Assembly (NCBI RefSeq): GCF_000956545.1
Contig: NZ_JYIT01000076.1
Span: 1 to 64,000, forward strand
Reading direction: 5' to 3'
Source: Microbacterium azadirachtae
GTDB lineage: Bacteria; Actinomycetota; Actinomycetes; Actinomycetales; Microbacteriaceae
DNA length: 64,000 bases
This document shows positions 17,661-25,676 of this stretch, piece by piece. Position 1 is the first letter of the stretch. Each line of letters opens with the position of its first letter. Position numbers and translations under genes: made by a program. Below the pieces are notes generated by a model. It was not told the origin of the DNA, made no database searches, and saw nothing but the letters and a program-made list of their open reading frames with translations.

Positions 17661-17706
17661 GGACATGAGAAAGGGCGTCCCCGGAGGGGCGCCCTTTCTC
17701 ATGTCC
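17661..17706. terminator. Bidirectional terminator between serC and the DUF3027 gene
   Basis: 17-nt arms ggacatgagaaagggcg and cgccctttctcatgtcc, with the stem continued by cccc/gggg and a short tip. A- and T-rich stem ends let it act for both convergent genes. Confidence 0.88.
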
Positions 17707-17720
17707 GCTCAGCCGGAGGA

Positions 17721-18464
17721 TCACTCCTCCTCGGCGTCGTCCTCATCCGAGTCGTCGTCCTCATCCGAGTCGTCATCGTCCGACTCCTCGCCATCAGACT
17801 CTTCGTCGTCATCGTCCGCGTCGTCGCCTTCCGCAGCGGCGGACACGTCGAGCTCGTCGATGTCCACGCCGTCCAGATCGCCGGCGTGCAGCCGAGGCCG
17901 GTCGCCTTCCTCGTCGTCGAGCTCGTCATCGAGATCGTCGGCGTCGAGATCGTCGGCGTCCGCGTCGAGCTCTTCGTCCGACCCCGCCGACGCGTCGTCC
18001 GCGCCGTCATGCTCTGCGGACGCGGCGAGCTCGGCCTGGTGCGCGCGGTACTCCGCGAGGCGCTCGGCCCACGGCACCCACTCAGGAGCGAGCAGCGCGC
18101 CGTCGCCGGGGAGCAGCTCGGCCTCGAGCACGGTGGGCTCTTCGTCGTCGACCTGGGCGACGGACACGGTCCAGTACCACCCGGGATACCCGCCGAGGCG
18201 GTTCTGGAACCGCAGGGAGATCACGCCGTCGGCCTCCGGCAGATAACCCGCGGGCGGTCCCACCGTCGAGGCCGGGGTGATCTCGTGCAGTGCGGCGAGA
18301 GCCAGGTCCCGCGCGCCGAGCAGGCGCTCGTTCGGCAGGGAGACCGGAAGCGGCGTGTCGACCGCGAAGCGCTCCTCGACCGCCGGCGCGACGTCGGCCG
18401 GTTGCTCGGCGAGCGAACCGGACGGCTCGAGCTCCTCGAGGCCGGCGGCGTCGGTGTCAGGCAT
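17721..18464 (-). CDS. DUF3027 family protein with long acidic tail
   Basis: 247 residues. The conserved DUF3027 core (~residues 45-145) has GGYPGWYWTVSVAQ and EPTVLEAELLPGDGALLAP, ending WVPWAERLAEYR. From ~150 on the protein is almost only Asp, Glu, Ser and Ala, encoded by repeated GAC/GAT/GAG codons; this tail is unusually long. The family has no known function. The ATG overlaps the stop of the upstream cold-shock gene in the sequence ATGCCTGA (8 nt), so the two are coupled, which suggests a nucleic-acid-related role. Confidence 0.85.
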   Translation of the reverse strand: MPDTDAAGLEELEPSGSLAEQPADVAPAVEERFAVDTPLPVSLPNERLLGARDLALAALHEITPASTVGPPAGYLPEADGVISLRFQNRLGGYPGWYWTVSVAQVDDEEPTVLEAELLPGDGALLAPEWVPWAERLAEYRAHQAELAASAEHDGADDASAGSDEELDADADDLDADDLDDELDDEEGDRPRLHAGDLDGVDIDELDVSAAAEGDDADDDDEESDGEESDDDDSDEDDDSDEDDAEEE

Positions 18465-18837
18465 CGAAATCCTCGGCGACGTTGCGCAGCACGGCGGCGA
18501 TCTTGCGGCCGTGGCTGGAAGACGGGTATCGGCCGCGACGCAGGTCGCCGCCGATGCCGTCGAGGAGCTTGACCAGGTCCTCGACGATCACCGCCATGTC
18601 GTCGGCGGGCTTGCGCTTCGTCTTCGCCAGGCTCACCGGAGCCTCGAGCACACGCACCGAGAGCGCCTGCAGCCCGCGCTTGCCGTCGGCGACGCCGAAT
18701 TCGACACGGGTGCCGGCCTTGACCGTGGACCCGGCGGGGAGGGACGTGGCGTGCAGGAAGACGTCCTGGCCGTCATCGGTGGTGATGAAGCCGAACCCCT
18801 TCTCGTCGTCGTAGAACCTGACCTTGCCGGTGGGCAT
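18457..18837 (-). CDS. Cold-shock domain protein with C-terminal extension
   Basis: 126 residues. The first ~65 form a cold-shock domain: GKVRFYDDEKGFGFITTDDG contains RNP1-like KGFGFI, and QDVFLHATSL is RNP2-like. About 60 residues follow (KTKRKPADDMAVIVEDLV through RYPSSSHGRKIAAVLRNVAE), an extension found in the actinobacterial members that precede DUF3027. It likely binds single-stranded RNA or DNA. The start is the ATG at 18837; the frame remains open far beyond it into antisense sequence, which is rejected. Confidence 0.92.
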   Translation of the reverse strand: MPTGKVRFYDDEKGFGFITTDDGQDVFLHATSLPAGSTVKAGTRVEFGVADGKRGLQALSVRVLEAPVSLAKTKRKPADDMAVIVEDLVKLLDGIGGDLRRGRYPSSSHGRKIAAVLRNVAEDFDA

Positions 18838-18954
18838 GGGAGAAACCTCGCTGCATCGTTCGTGGAGATGGATCCGACGGGATCCGATCGGGACGCGTGC
18901 GGAAGCTCCGCACCCCACCAGCCTACCGGTCGGCGAGCGGGTAGGCTGGGCGGG

Positions 18955-19230
18955 ATGAGCACTCGGCCGCCAGCCCCCGAACCGGAGATCCGCGGGATCG
19001 ACCGGTTCCTCACGTTCGGCTCGCTGACGCTGGCTGCCCTCTCGGTGATCTGCTTCTTCACGATCATCCTCGGCACAGCGCTCGGCATGAAACAGGCCGA
19101 TTTCACGCACGGCGCCTGGCCGATCGTCGGCGTCTTCCCGTTCTGGGGCCTGCCGATCGCGTTCCTCATGATCGTCGTGCTGCTCATCATGAGCTTCGTG
19201 CGGAGAGGCCGCGCAGCCCGGCGTTCCTGA
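18955..19230 (+). CDS. Small two-TM membrane protein
   Basis: 91 residues. A short N-terminal cytoplasmic stretch is followed by TM1 (FGSLTLAALSVICFFTIILG) and TM2 (FPFWGLPIAFLMIVVLLIM) and a basic end RRGRAARRS. No known family function is recognised. TAGGCT at 18942-18947 lies 7 nt before the ATG, so it appears leaderless and divergent from the cold-shock gene. The helicase-associated gene follows after 21 nt. Confidence 0.75.
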   Translation: MSTRPPAPEPEIRGIDRFLTFGSLTLAALSVICFFTIILGTALGMKQADFTHGAWPIVGVFPFWGLPIAFLMIVVLLIMSFVRRGRAARRS

Positions 19231-19251
19231 CGCCCTGCGAGCTGTTCTCCC

Positions 19252-21018
19252 ATGAGCACCCACGCGCGCCTTCTCGCCGAGGCGCTGTCCGCGCGCACGG
19301 ACGACCAGCTCGCCGCGCTGTTCCGCCGCCGCGAGGTGCGCCCCGACGCGTCGTGGAACGATTTCTTCGACGCGGCTGAGGCGCTGCTGGATCCGTCGTC
19401 CGTGGCGAAGGCCCTCCCCCGCCTGACCCGCCAGGAGGCCGCGGGACTGCGCGCAGCGGCATCCGGCGGCGATGCCGGCGCCGCGGCCGAGGCCTTGCGC
19501 GCGCTGGCCCTCCTCCCCCCGGCCGACGGCCCGGTCGCACCGTCGGTCGCCGCGGCGGTCGCCGGGCGGGAGATCCCGCAACCGCACCGGCCGGAGACCC
19601 CGCAGGGACTCGATGAGGCCGCCGTCGCGCGCGCGGCGGAGCGCGCCTTCACGACGGTCGCCACCCTCGCCGACGCCCTCCTGCTCGCGGAGGAGGGCCC
19701 TCTCGCCCTGCTCGCCGGAGGCACGGTCGGGCTCTCCGAGAAGCGGCGGCTCATCGACCGCGGACTGCCCGACGACGCGGCGCTCCTCGACGACGTCCTG
19801 GGCCTCGCCGCCGGAGCAGGCCTGCTGCTGCCCGTCGAGCGCACGCTGCGGCTGTCCGACGCCGGCGCCGTGTGGCTCCGCCTCGCGGGCCCGGAGCGCT
19901 GGGCCCGGCTGGTCGGCGGGTTCCGAGCCTCGCTGCCCGCAGCGCTGCGCACGCAGGAGGGCGGCTGGATCCCGCTCGCGGCCTGGCCCGACGAGCACCC
20001 GTGGGATCCGTCGTGGTCCGACCGCGCGGCCGCGCTCGTCCGCCAGGCCCGTCTGCTGGGCCTCGTCGCCGACGGCCCGGAGCACGCAGCGGGCGGCGTG
20101 GGCGCGGAGACCCCGTGGGCCCGCGCCGCGCGGGAGGGCGCGGAGCCGGATCCGCAGGGCCTGAGCGCCTACGTGCCGGCGGAGGTCGATCGGATCTTCC
20201 TGCAGAACGACCTCACCGCGATCGCCCCCGGGCCCCTCCTGCCCGCGCTGGATCTCCGCCTGCGCGCGATGGCGACGCGGGAGTCCGCGAGCCAGGCGTC
20301 GTCCTACCGCTTCACGGCCGACTCGCTGACCGCCGGCCTGTCCTCCGGCGAGACGGAGGAGAGCGTGCTCGCCTTCCTCGAGGACATCTCGCTGACCGGC
20401 GTTCCCCAGCCGCTGCGCTACCTGCTCGCGCAGAGCGCCAGCCGGCACGGGCAGGTGCAGGTCGGGACGGATCCCGGGAGCGGACGCACGCGGGTGCGCA
20501 GCGCCGACGAGCACCTGCTGCAGGCGATCGGGGTGGACCAGGCTCTGCGCCCGCTCGGGCTCGTGCCAGAGACGACCGCCGACGGAACCGCGGTGCTCAC
20601 GACCCGCGTGAACCGCGACACGGTGTTCTGGGCGCTCAGCGACGAGCACTACCCGGCGGCCCTCGTCGACGCCGACGGGGCGGTGGAGCGGCCCGTGCGC
20701 GCCACCGCGGCGAGCGCGCCGCCATCGCCCGACGACGCCGCGCGCTACGCCGCACTCCTCGCCCGCCTGCGCGAGGCGCGGGAGGAGGACGCCGACGCGG
20801 CGTGGCTGGAGCGCGAGCTCGAACACGCGGCCCGGCAGCGCGCCGTGCTCGCCGTGGAGGTCGCCATGCCCGACGGCACCGCGCGCGAGCTCGTCCTCGA
20901 GGTGACCGGCTTCGGCGGCGGCCGCCTGCGGGGCCGGGATCGGGCGAGCGACGTGGAGCGCACGCTCCCGATCCGCTCGATCCTGTCGACCCGCCCTCTC
21001 GAGGACGCGGGATCCTGA
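19252..21018 (+). CDS. Helicase-associated domain protein (XPB partner)
   Basis: 588 residues. Long Ala/Leu/Arg-rich helical protein with tandem winged-helix-like segments and the segment YVPAEVDRIFLQNDLTAIAP, which is diagnostic of the helicase-associated (Helicase_C_3-like) family in actinobacteria. It has no Walker motifs. In these genomes it sits next to the XPB-type helicase, as here with a 69-nt gap, so a joint role in DNA repair or transcription-coupled remodelling is inferred. Confidence 0.85.
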   Translation: MSTHARLLAEALSARTDDQLAALFRRREVRPDASWNDFFDAAEALLDPSSVAKALPRLTRQEAAGLRAAASGGDAGAAAEALRALALLPPADGPVAPSVAAAVAGREIPQPHRPETPQGLDEAAVARAAERAFTTVATLADALLLAEEGPLALLAGGTVGLSEKRRLIDRGLPDDAALLDDVLGLAAGAGLLLPVERTLRLSDAGAVWLRLAGPERWARLVGGFRASLPAALRTQEGGWIPLAAWPDEHPWDPSWSDRAAALVRQARLLGLVADGPEHAAGGVGAETPWARAAREGAEPDPQGLSAYVPAEVDRIFLQNDLTAIAPGPLLPALDLRLRAMATRESASQASSYRFTADSLTAGLSSGETEESVLAFLEDISLTGVPQPLRYLLAQSASRHGQVQVGTDPGSGRTRVRSADEHLLQAIGVDQALRPLGLVPETTADGTAVLTTRVNRDTVFWALSDEHYPAALVDADGAVERPVRATAASAPPSPDDAARYAALLARLREAREEDADAAWLERELEHAARQRAVLAVEVAMPDGTARELVLEVTGFGGGRLRGRDRASDVERTLPIRSILSTRPLEDAGS

Positions 21019-21087
21019 GCGCAGCACGCGTCGCCGACACCACCGGCGCGCGCCCCGACCTCGACGCGACCGGTAGACTGATCCGCT

Positions 21088-22731
21088 ATGTCTGATGGCC
21101 CGCTGATCGTCCAGAGCGACCGCACCGTGCTGCTCGAGGTCGCGCACGCCGACGCCGAGAGCGCGCGGCACGAGCTCGCGATCTTCGCCGAGCTGGAGCG
21201 CGCACCCGAGCACATCCACACCTACCGGATCACCCGGCTGGGCCTGTGGAACGCCCGCGCCGCGGGGCACACCGCCGACGACATGCTCGACACGCTCGAT
21301 CGCTGGTCGCGCTTCCCGGTGCCGCCCTCCGTGTCGGTCGACATCCGCGAGACCGTGAACCGTTACGGCCGCCTCGTGATCGAGCGCGACGACGAGGGCG
21401 TGCTCATCCTGCGCTCCTCGGATCCGGCGGTGCTGACCCAGGTCGCCGGCAACAAGCGCATCCAGCCGCTCCTCATCGGCCACCCGGCCCCCGACGTCTA
21501 CGTCGTGGACGCCTGGGCGCGCGGGCAGATCAAGCAGGAGCTCCTGAAGATCGGCTGGCCCGCGGAGGACCTCGCCGGCTACACCCCGGGCACCCCGCAC
21601 GAGATCGGTCTGGCCGAGGACGGCTGGACGATGCGCCCCTACCAGCAGCAGGCGGTCGACGCGTTCGCGAAGGACGGCTCGGGCGTGGTGGTGCTCCCCT
21701 GCGGCGCAGGGAAGACGATCGTCGGCGCCGGCGCGATGGCCGCCACGAAGACCACCACGCTCATCCTCGTCACGAACGCGGTGTCGGCGCGGCAGTGGCG
21801 CGATGAGCTGATCAAGCGCACCAGCCTCACTCCCGAGGAGATCGGCGAGTACTCGGGGCAGGTGAAGGAGGTCAAGCCGGTCACGATCGCGACCTACCAG
21901 ATCCTCACCGCGAAGCGGAAGGGCCAGTACGCGCACCTCAGCCTGCTCGACGAGATGGACTGGGGCCTCGTGGTCTACGACGAGGTGCACCTGCTCCCGG
22001 CGCCGGTGTTCAAGCTGACCGCCGATCTTCAGGCGCGGCGCAGGATCGGCCTCACCGCGACGCTCGTGCGCGAGGACGGCCGCGAAGGCGACGTGTTCAG
22101 CCTCATCGGCCCCAAGCGCTTCGACGCCCCGTGGAAGCAGATCGAGGCGCAGGGCTTCATCTCCCCCGCCGCCTGCTACGAGGTGCGCGTCGACCTGCCG
22201 CCGGACGACCGGCTCGAATACGCCGCCGCGACCGACGACGAGCGCTACCGGCTGGCGGCGTCGGCACCGGCGAAGATCACCGCCGTGCGCGAGCTCATCG
22301 CCAAGCACCCCGGCGAGCGGATCCTCGTGATCGGGCAGTACCTCGACCAGCTCGAAGAGCTGTCCCAGGCTCTGAACGCGCCGTCGATCACGGGCGCGAC
22401 CCCGGTCGACGAGCGCGAGGAGCTCTACCGGCAGTTCCGCGAGGGCGAGATCGAGCTGCTCGTGGTCTCGAAGGTCGCGAACTTCTCGATCGACCTGCCC
22501 GAGGCCTCGGTCGCGATCCAGGTCTCCGGATCCTTCGGCTCCCGCCAGGAGGAGGCGCAGCGCCTGGGACGGCTTCTGCGGCCGAAGCAGTCGGGGCACA
22601 CGGCGAGCTTCTACACGCTCATCGCGCGCGACACGGTGGACCAGGACTACGCGCAGAACCGGCAGCGCTTCCTCGCCGAGCAGGGCTACAGCTACACGAT
22701 CATGGACGCGCACGAGCTCGAGGCGGCCTGA
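21088..22731 (+). CDS. XPB/Ssl2-type DNA repair helicase
   Basis: 547 residues, usual length for bacterial XPB. The N-terminal damage-recognition-like region is followed by RecA-like domain 1 with Walker A (LPCGAGKTIVGAG), DEVH (VVYDEVHLLP), TAT (GLTATLVRED, containing the XPB-specific RED motif), and domain 2 with FSIDLPEASVAIQVSG and QRLGRLLRPK. It unwinds DNA 3' to 5' in vitro in studied relatives. TAGACT at 21074-21079 is 8 nt from the ATG, so it may also have its own leaderless transcript. It converges on the hydrolase gene with a hairpin over both stop codons. Confidence 0.93.
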   Translation: MSDGPLIVQSDRTVLLEVAHADAESARHELAIFAELERAPEHIHTYRITRLGLWNARAAGHTADDMLDTLDRWSRFPVPPSVSVDIRETVNRYGRLVIERDDEGVLILRSSDPAVLTQVAGNKRIQPLLIGHPAPDVYVVDAWARGQIKQELLKIGWPAEDLAGYTPGTPHEIGLAEDGWTMRPYQQQAVDAFAKDGSGVVVLPCGAGKTIVGAGAMAATKTTTLILVTNAVSARQWRDELIKRTSLTPEEIGEYSGQVKEVKPVTIATYQILTAKRKGQYAHLSLLDEMDWGLVVYDEVHLLPAPVFKLTADLQARRRIGLTATLVREDGREGDVFSLIGPKRFDAPWKQIEAQGFISPAACYEVRVDLPPDDRLEYAAATDDERYRLAASAPAKITAVRELIAKHPGERILVIGQYLDQLEELSQALNAPSITGATPVDEREELYRQFREGEIELLVVSKVANFSIDLPEASVAIQVSGSFGSRQEEAQRLGRLLRPKQSGHTASFYTLIARDTVDQDYAQNRQRFLAEQGYSYTIMDAHELEAA

Positions 22732-22754
22732 CGCACGACGCGGCGTCAGGCCGC
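22723..22754. terminator. Hairpin spanning both convergent stop codons
   Basis: Perfect 12-bp arms gcggcctgacgc and gcgtcaggccgc. The TGA of the XPB gene lies in one arm and the stop of the hydrolase gene in the other; only 14 nt separate the genes. Confidence 0.65.
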
Positions 22755-23636
22755 GCCGGCGAACCATTCCAACGCCAGCCGGACGACCTCGTCGGGACGG
22801 TCATCGGTGAGGAAATGCGCGCCGCCGTCGACGAAAGCGAGCTCGAACCGGTCGGCGTGCTGCGCACTGTTCCGACAGATGCGGCGCACCGTCGCCTCTG
22901 CGAACGGGCCGTCCTCGCTGCCGAACACGCAAAGCATGGGCGGGCGCAGGCGCATCCGCTTGTAAACGCCGCCCATCAGCCGCCTCGAGACCGGGATCAC
23001 CATGCCGCGGTACAGCGCTGCCACGGCACGTTCGATCTCAGGGCGCTCGTGCGCCCGCAGGTAGCCCTCGATCGTTTCGTCGGCCATCCGGTGCGCCGCG
23101 TACCTCGGTCCGAACAGATATCGCAACGAGCTCCCCGCGCGGTGCAGGACCAGCGCGGGCATGTGCGAGAACGCCGGCATCAGCCGGGGCGAGAACTCCA
23201 TGAACCCCGGCGGCACCGCCACCTGCACGATCGCCCGCACGCGCTCCGGGTTCCGGTACGCCAGCTGCATCCCGGAGATGGCTCCCATGTCGTGGCAGAG
23301 GAATCGCGCAGCGCCGATGCCGAGAGCGTCCAGCACCGCGGTCACGTCATCCAGCTGGGACTCCGCCCCGAACCGTGCATCGTCGGCCTCGGGCCAGCCT
23401 GAGCCGCGCAGATCCGGACAGACCACGTGGTATCCCTCTGCGGCGATCGCCGGCGCGATGGTGCGCCACTGCCACCAGTGCATCGGGAACCCGTGTAGAA
23501 GAACGACCGGATCGCCCGTGCCGATCGACGCCACATGGGTGCGCAGACCCCGTGTCATCACCATCGTGTGGGTGAAACCGGCTGCCTCGGGGAGCGGTGG
23601 CGACCATTCCGCAGAGACGGATGCGGATGCGTTCAT
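22746..23636 (-). CDS. Alpha/beta hydrolase, epoxide-hydrolase-like
   Basis: 296 residues, ATG at 23636 with GGGAGG 7 nt upstream. Oxyanion motif HGFPMHWWQW, then FLCHDMGAISG in which Asp takes the nucleophile place (HDxG), a lid of ~100 residues, FGSEDGPF (acid) and GGAHFLTDDRPDEV with the catalytic His. Asp nucleophile and HGFP point to epoxide or haloalkane hydrolysis rather than an esterase. The substrate is unknown. It runs divergently from a TetR regulator with two palindromes between them, so local control is likely. Confidence 0.88.
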   Translation of the reverse strand: MNASASVSAEWSPPLPEAAGFTHTMVMTRGLRTHVASIGTGDPVVLLHGFPMHWWQWRTIAPAIAAEGYHVVCPDLRGSGWPEADDARFGAESQLDDVTAVLDALGIGAARFLCHDMGAISGMQLAYRNPERVRAIVQVAVPPGFMEFSPRLMPAFSHMPALVLHRAGSSLRYLFGPRYAAHRMADETIEGYLRAHERPEIERAVAALYRGMVIPVSRRLMGGVYKRMRLRPPMLCVFGSEDGPFAEATVRRICRNSAQHADRFELAFVDGGAHFLTDDRPDEVVRLALEWFAGAA

Positions 23637-23693
23637 GGCGCGACCTCCCTGTCGTCGCACTGCGCGGACCGCTGCGGTTCGCCCTCTCAGGGT

Positions 23694-23730
23694 ACTACGA
23701 TCATAGTGTCGTCTCTACTATGAAAATAGT
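23694..23730. promoter_or_regulatory. Paired palindromic operators for the TetR regulator
   Basis: Two 14-bp sites of the same form, ACTACGATCATAGT (23694-23707) and ACTATGAAAATAGT (23717-23730), arms ACTAY/RTAGT. Their centres are 23 bp apart, about two helical turns, and they are markedly AT-rich for this genome. They lie between the hydrolase and tetR starts. Confidence 0.65.
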
Positions 23731-23746
23731 GATCTACGCTCGTCCC

Positions 23747-24283
23747 ATGAGCACTACGCGACGTCGGGCGCTCGATGCCGCTGTGGCACTGATCGGCACA
23801 GAGGGGATCCGCGCGCTCACCCATGGCCGCGTCGACGCTGCCGCCGCACTCCCTCCAGGATCCACGTCGAATCACTTCCGCACCCGGGCAGCGCTCGTCT
23901 CCGGTGTCGTCGAGTGGCTGGCGACCCAGGAGCGCGCGGACGCCGGCCTCCCGGACATCGGCTCCGCCGACGACTTCATCGACACGCTCTCCCGAATGAT
24001 CGAGCTCCAGTCCGGCCCCCTCGCGGCGCGGACCAGGGCGCGCTACGCGCTGTTCCTGGAGGCGGACGAGGACGCCGCGCGACCGCTGCGGGAGCAACGG
24101 CTCGGCATGGAGGCCTGGGTGCGCGGGATCCTGACGCAGCTCGGCGGAGATGCAGCGGCGCCCCGCACCGCGTTGGTGATGGCCGCCGGCGACGGTCTGC
24201 TGCTGCACCGGGTCACCGTCGATCCCCACGCCCCGATCCGCGAGGTGATCGCGCGTGCCGTGCATGCCGCCCTGGACGACTGA
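23747..24283 (+). CDS. TetR family transcriptional regulator
   Basis: 178 residues. The N-terminal HTH reads TTRRRALDAAVALIGTEGIR, ALTHGRVDAAAALPPGSTSN and HFRTRAALVSG, the standard TetR layout. The C-terminal helical ligand domain is not assigned. The ATG at 23747 is chosen because the HTH begins right after it; the open frame upstream crosses the operators. It is divergent from the epoxide-hydrolase-like gene and probably represses it and itself. Confidence 0.9.
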   Translation: MSTTRRRALDAAVALIGTEGIRALTHGRVDAAAALPPGSTSNHFRTRAALVSGVVEWLATQERADAGLPDIGSADDFIDTLSRMIELQSGPLAARTRARYALFLEADEDAARPLREQRLGMEAWVRGILTQLGGDAAAPRTALVMAAGDGLLLHRVTVDPHAPIREVIARAVHAALDD

Positions 24284-24298
24284 GCGGCCGGTGCCGGC

Positions 24299-24892
24299 TC
24301 AGGCCTGCGGGATGACCGTCAGCACCCGCGCCGTGTACTCCGCGAACGCCGCCATGAACTGACGCAGGAACTCCTCGGTGCCCGGCGTGGTGACGCGTCC
24401 GTCGTCGTCGATGAGTCCCGGGGAGTAGTGGATGTAGGCCTCGGGCGCGGTCATCTGCCGTGCGTTGAGGAAGCCGAGCGTCGCCCGCAGCGACTGCTGA
24501 CCGACCGCGGTGCCGATGGCACCCATGGAGGCGCCGACCACCCCGGTCGGCTTGTGCGCCCACACGTTCTGCCCCCACGGCCTGCTGCCCCAGTCGATCG
24601 CGTTCTTGAGCGGCCCCGGGAGTGAGCGGTTGTATTCGGGGGTGACGAACAGCAGCGCATCGGCGCTCGCGACCTGAGCTTTGAAATCGAGCGCGACCTG
24701 CGGATAGTCGGCGTCGAAGTCGCGGTTGTACAGCGGCAGGTCGGCGTAGGAGATCTCGAAGAACTCGAACCCCTCGGGAGCGAGATGGGTCAGCGCGTTC
24801 GCGAGACGACGGTTGATGGACTCCTTCGAGAGGCTGCCGACGATGACGCCCACCCGGTACGGGCCCTCGTGTTCGATGATGTCGATCTTCAT
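24299..24892 (-). CDS. NADPH-dependent FMN reductase family protein
   Basis: 197 residues with a flavodoxin-like fold: RVGVIVGSLSKESINRRLA (FMN phosphate loop), LPLYNRDFDADYP, and FVTPEYNRSLPGPLKNAIDW, the PEYN motif that marks this family. Members reduce quinones, azo dyes or chromate with NAD(P)H; the physiological substrate is unclear. The ATG at 24892 gives the family start. The gene is convergent with tetR with a 15-nt gap. Confidence 0.9.
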   Translation of the reverse strand: MKIDIIEHEGPYRVGVIVGSLSKESINRRLANALTHLAPEGFEFFEISYADLPLYNRDFDADYPQVALDFKAQVASADALLFVTPEYNRSLPGPLKNAIDWGSRPWGQNVWAHKPTGVVGASMGAIGTAVGQQSLRATLGFLNARQMTAPEAYIHYSPGLIDDDGRVTTPGTEEFLRQFMAAFAEYTARVLTVIPQA

Positions 24893-24980
24893 GGCATCAC
24901 TCTGCACCCGGCACCCCTGCTTCACCAGAGGAATGGCCCGCAATCAGCCCGAACACGGATCCGGTCACCATAATGGGGGC

Positions 24981-25673
24981 ATGACTGAAGCGCGCATCCT
25001 GGTCGTCGACGACGAACCCAACATCCGCGATGTCCTCTCCACGGGCCTGAGCTTCGCCGGTTTCTCGGTGAAGACGGTGGCCAACGGCGCGGCCACGATC
25101 TCGGCCGTGCTCGAGGAGGAGCCAGACCTCATCATCCTCGACGTGATGCTGCCCGACATGAACGGCTTCAGCGTGACCAAGCGCCTGCGCGGCGCCGGGT
25201 TCACCGCGCCGATCCTCTTCCTCACCGCGAAGGACGACACCGAGGACAAGATCGAGGGGTTGAACGCCGGCGGCGACGACTACGTCACCAAGCCCTTCGC
25301 CCTGGACGAGATCGTCGCCCGCGCTCAGGCGATCCTGCGCCGCACCATGCAGGCCGACGAGGAGTCGGTGATCCGCGCCGGCGAGCTGTCCATGGATCAG
25401 GACACGCACGACGTGTTCGTCGGATCCAGCCCGATCGAGCTCAGCCCGACCGAGTTCAAGCTGCTGCGGTATCTCATGCTGAACCCCAACCGGGTGCTGT
25501 CGAAGGCGCAGATCCTCGACCACGTCTGGGAGTACGACTTCAACGGCGACGCCGGCATCGTGGAGAGCTACATCTCGTACCTGCGCCGCAAGATCGACCC
25601 GCACACCGAGGAGCCGGTGATCCAGACCAAGCGCGGCTTCGGCTACATGCTCAAGGTGGGGAAGACCGCGTAG
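24981..25673 (+). CDS. OmpR-family response regulator (TrcR-like)
   Basis: 230 residues. Receiver domain with the acidic pair DDEPN, phospho-acceptor Asp in LIILDVMLPDMNGF, and the conserved Lys in DDYVTKPFALDEI. A winged-helix effector follows (ELSPTEFKLLRYLMLNPNRV, then KRGFGYML). The overall sequence recalls TrcR of mycobacteria. CATAAT at 24969-24974 lies 6 nt before the ATG, so the transcript is probably leaderless. The histidine kinase starts 4 nt after its stop. Confidence 0.92.
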   Translation: MTEARILVVDDEPNIRDVLSTGLSFAGFSVKTVANGAATISAVLEEEPDLIILDVMLPDMNGFSVTKRLRGAGFTAPILFLTAKDDTEDKIEGLNAGGDDYVTKPFALDEIVARAQAILRRTMQADEESVIRAGELSMDQDTHDVFVGSSPIELSPTEFKLLRYLMLNPNRVLSKAQILDHVWEYDFNGDAGIVESYISYLRRKIDPHTEEPVIQTKRGFGYMLKVGKTA

Positions 25674-25676
25674 CGG

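Noticed and set aside
18838..22767. A minus-strand open frame continuing over 1300 codons beyond the cold-shock gene
   Set aside because: It runs antisense through xpb and its partner, and only the last 126 codons resemble a protein.
23597..23746. Upstream extension of the TetR coding region
   Set aside because: It would run through the palindromes and promoter, and the family HTH begins just after the ATG at 23747.
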